Assembly (NCBI GenBank): GCA_001599935.1
Contig: BCIJ01000018.1
Location: forward strand, 1 to 16,795
Source: Holtermannia corniformis
Taxonomy: Eukaryota; Basidiomycota; Tremellomycetes; Holtermanniales
DNA length: 16,795 bases
Reading direction: 5' to 3'
Position 1 is the first letter of the stretch. Each line of letters begins with the position of its first letter. A program made the position numbers and the translations under genes. The notes beneath the pieces are model-generated. The model made no database searches. It was not told the origin of the DNA and was given only the letters and a program-made list of their open reading frames with translations. Positions 15,162-16,795 of this stretch are shown piece after piece.

Positions 15162-15172
15162 GATCCTTTACA

Positions 15173-15177
15173 GACCG
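15173..15177 (+). repeat. Target site duplication GACCG, right copy
   Basis: It directly follows CCTTTACA and is identical to the left copy at 14141-14145. The LINE codons continue in frame from here. Confidence 0.8.
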
Positions 15178-15275
15178 CCTGGCAGCTGAAGTCAAGGTGA
15201 TTAACCGGCTGATCCGAGCGCACAATGAAGGCCGCCTAGCCAACATCCATCCCAGCCTGCGAGCAAAGTATGAAG
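15178..15275 (+). pseudogene. Third LINE, continuation after the inserted element (part 2)
   Basis: Joining 14145 to 15178, so that one GACCG copy is kept, continues the frame as SDRLAAEVKVINRLIRA. This matches DELARRIKIVNKIIRA of the large LINE, in the linker between endonuclease and RT. Recognisable coding ends near 15275 (RAKYE), after which stops appear. The RT of this copy is absent from the window. Confidence 0.75.
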
Positions 15276-15789
15276 TGTCAAGCTCAGAGGCTTGTGGCTG
15301 GAGGAGGACTCGGCAGCACTAGTAGATGTATAGCCTAAGCTACCAGTAGGTACAAGGTGGCAAAGGTGAAAGAAGAGTGTGAGACCAGTGAAGTACAACC
15401 AAGGCCAAAGTCCAGTCTTATATAGACTCAGACTAACAGGGGGGAACAAAGAAGCAGGGTGGCAAACTGTGATGTCACAGTGGAGGTCCATGGGAAATGC
15501 CTCACCAGCAGCCAATTAGGAAAAGGCCTCAAACTATAANTAGCTTGGCTGCTGACTCAGCACTGGAGCCAGCCAATAGGATTAATGCCTCAATCCTTTG
15601 GCCAATGAGAATAATCCCTCATGGCTGACCAATGGCATTAATCCCTCAGAGACCGGGGCTCCACATGGTGGCAACACCAAAGTGTCCAAGTGGCAAAGTG
15701 GCAGTGTGGCAGGATGGGAAAGTAAAGCAAAAAGGTGAAGTGAAAAGTCCGTGACCGGATTCGAACCTCTGACTATGTGTCAATCATGA
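15276..15789. other. Unassigned stretch, probably further transposon debris
   Basis: No credible coding frame is seen. Visible structure: TGAAGTG at both 15271-15277 and 15736-15742, a TATA-like TTATATAGACT near 15419, a CTGTGA/TCACAG inverted repeat near 15467-15480, and four diverged units of roughly 29 bp between about 15509 and 15650. Each unit carries CCAAT and most end in (A/T)A(A/T)(T/C)(G/C)CCTCA-like sequence. One unresolved base lies at 15540. It may be an LTR or a non-autonomous insertion interrupting the third LINE, but I could not fix its termini. Confidence 0.35.
15743..15767 (-). promoter_or_regulatory. tRNA-like B box followed by a Pol III-type T run
   Basis: On the minus strand GGTTCGAATCC (15757-15767) fits the RNA polymerase III B-box consensus exactly. 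A TTTT terminator-like run follows 10 bases further (15743-15746). No complete cloverleaf can be folded: the T stem has two mismatches and too few bases separate it from a plausible anticodon arm. The LINE fragment starting at 15790 removes any 5' half. A decayed tRNA or SINE-like remnant is plausible. Confidence 0.35.
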
Positions 15790-16295
15790 CACCGTCCATA
15801 TCCTCCATATCCTCCGCATTATCTATATCTTCCGTATCTTCCATATCTCTCGTAAGTCCCGTACCTCCCGTACCTCTTATTACAAGTACATTTGAGCTCA
15901 CCATGGTCCCGCTGCGTAAGCCTGACCTTGACCCTGATTATCGCCCCAATGCCAACCATTTTGTAGCCACGCCGATCCCTGGCTCAACTGCGACAGCTCC
16001 AACGCCCCGAGCAGCGCAGGCGCAGAAGGCAGCGGCCGCGCTGGCGGCAATGTTTACCGCTAACCTCGTCCGCCCCGAGGGACTCGACGATGAGGACGAC
16101 TCCTTCGATGACGAGCCTGAGCTCGATAGGTCGCACACCTACCCCATCCACCTAGAATTACGCATCTACGGGCTCAACCGCACAACGGACAAATCAGCTG
16201 AGAAGGAAGCAAAAAGAGTCCTCGAAGCGCTGCCCCCGTCCACCCAGTATAAGCTGGCCGATTTCTGCGCAGTCCGGGAGCAGGGACTCAAATAC
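15790..16295 (+). pseudogene. Fragment of the large LINE family: leader end and gag start
   Basis: This 506-bp piece corresponds to 9547-10040 of the large LINE in opposite orientation. Its MVPLRKPDLDPDY starts at 15903. Over about 130 residues it differs by nine substitutions and one inserted alanine. The upstream pyrimidine-rich stretch (SISSISSALSISSV) is also shared and carries a 9-bp insertion that keeps the frame. Similarity stops sharply at both ends: at 15790 beside a tRNA-like remnant, and at 16295 beside the GGATATCC block. It is a broken copy with no RT. Confidence 0.9.
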
Positions 16296-16304
16296 CAAAA
16301 AATT

Positions 16305-16490
16305 CACGGCGGATATCCTTTCGCGGACTTTGATCCGCAACGAGGATATCCTCGCTCTGCACAGACATCCGTATCCGTATCCGCATCCAAGCTGTCCGCA
16401 AAGTGCGGATATCCCTTCCGCGCTCAAAAGGATTGCGCGGATACCGCGGATATCCGCTGTTTCCGCGGATCCTCGCGGATCATAATCACA
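16305..16490. repeat. GGATATCC palindrome-rich block
   Basis: GGATATCC occurs at 16311-16318, 16344-16351, 16407-16414 and 16448-16455. Many partial forms (GCGGAT, ATCCGC, TATCCG) lie between them. The block starts directly where the LINE fragment ends, which suggests another inserted element, perhaps the repeat-rich end of a non-autonomous DNA transposon. Its termini are not resolved. Confidence 0.6.
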
Positions 16491-16552
16491 CGAACCAGTA
16501 CTTCTGGCTCATGGAGAAAGTAGGACCATCGTAGTTGATACAGTGCATTATT

Positions 16553-16795
16553 GTGACGCCCTCGCCTAAGGAAGACGAGGACTGAGAGGTCGAGGCGAGA
16601 TCGGCGAAGATCTACCTCCGAAAGGGAAACTCTCGGGCGCGCAGCGGAAAGCGAGGTTCCGCACTACGAGGAACCTCGAGGATCAACGAGCGAGAATAGG
16701 GAGAACACTATAATATTCGAGCGATGTAGATACAACAAGAGACGACGCGGAAGACGAGGGGGCGCGGCGGCACAGCCGCAGCGCACAGACAGTGG
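16553..16795 (+). repeat. Possible LTR start, running off the window
   Basis: TGTGACGCCCTCG at 16553 resembles the starts of fungal Ty3-type LTRs. The sequence then becomes GC-rich without a coding frame. A 9-bp inverted repeat CGAGGTTCC/GGAACCTCG lies at 16652-16660 and 16670-16678, and a TATA-like ACTATAATATT lies near 16708. Without the other end the call is tentative. Confidence 0.25.

Larger units (their letters stand above)
14146..15172 (+). mobile_element. 1,027-bp TG...CA element (probable solo LTR) with 5-bp target duplication
   Basis: It begins TGTAAAGG and ends CCTTTACA, an exact 8-bp terminal inverted repeat with TG/CA ends, and is flanked by GACCG on both sides (14141-14145 and 15173-15177). 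It has no convincing coding frame. A plus-strand TATA box (TGTATATAAG, 14604-14613) suggests orientation, and a second TATA-like stretch lies near 14974. These features fit a long solo LTR left by recombination. A non-autonomous DNA element with a 5-bp duplication is the alternative. It carries internal repeats and CACGTG clusters listed separately. Confidence 0.75.

Noticed and set aside
15271..15742. 458-bp element flanked by TGAAGTG direct repeats
   Set aside because: The inner ends share no inverted repeat or TG/CA, and LINE coding does not continue convincingly after the right repeat.
15743..15790. Complete tRNA gene on the minus strand
   Set aside because: Only the B box and T run fit; the T stem has mismatches, the variable region is too short and the 5' half is absent.

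Overview
The window looks like a transposon graveyard from a filamentous or dimorphic fungus, possibly a basidiomycete (low confidence on phylum). I found no host gene. All coding sequence I can recognise comes from retrotransposons or a hAT DNA transposon, nested and abutted. The evidence is a Tad-like LINE with endonuclease, reverse transcriptase (RT) and RNase H domains, a Ty1/copia gag-pol, LTR-like sequences and a hAT dimerisation tail. A few unresolved bases (n) lie in several elements.

Layout. Positions 1-2824 (minus strand) are the 5' part of a Ty1/copia element: a 228-bp LTR, a primer-binding site that looks complementary to the anticodon arm of a lysine tRNA, and an open gag-protease-integrase frame running off the left edge. 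Positions 2825 to about 11015 (minus) are one long LINE whose single uninterrupted frame encodes 2,686 residues: an unknown leader, a gag-like region with coiled coil, an endonuclease, RT, RNase H and a C-terminal CCHC finger. It ends in a 14-bp tandem-repeat tail. Its 5' end abuts the microsatellite tail of a second, 5'-truncated LINE (about 11016-11930, minus). Beyond this lies a Ty3-like LTR (about 11940-12269, minus), joined directly to the last 65 codons of a hAT transposase and its repeat-rich 3' end (12270 to about 12730, plus).

A third LINE (about 12735-15275, plus) keeps an endonuclease domain with one frameshift. It is split by a 1,027-bp TG...CA element (14146-15172) flanked by a 5-bp GACCG duplication. 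Removing the element and one duplication restores the LINE reading frame. After an unassigned stretch with CCAAT-containing repeats and a tRNA-like B box (15276-15789), a 506-bp piece of the first LINE family recurs in the opposite orientation (15790-16295). A block rich in GGATATCC palindromes (16305-16490) and a possible LTR start (16553 onward) close the window.

The most interesting object is the intact giant LINE frame. It has a signal-peptide-like 345-residue leader, a hydrophobic segment before the endonuclease, and an alanine where the RT catalytic motif normally carries an aromatic residue. The second copy tests how much of the leader is coding. The transposon layers also give a relative order of insertion.
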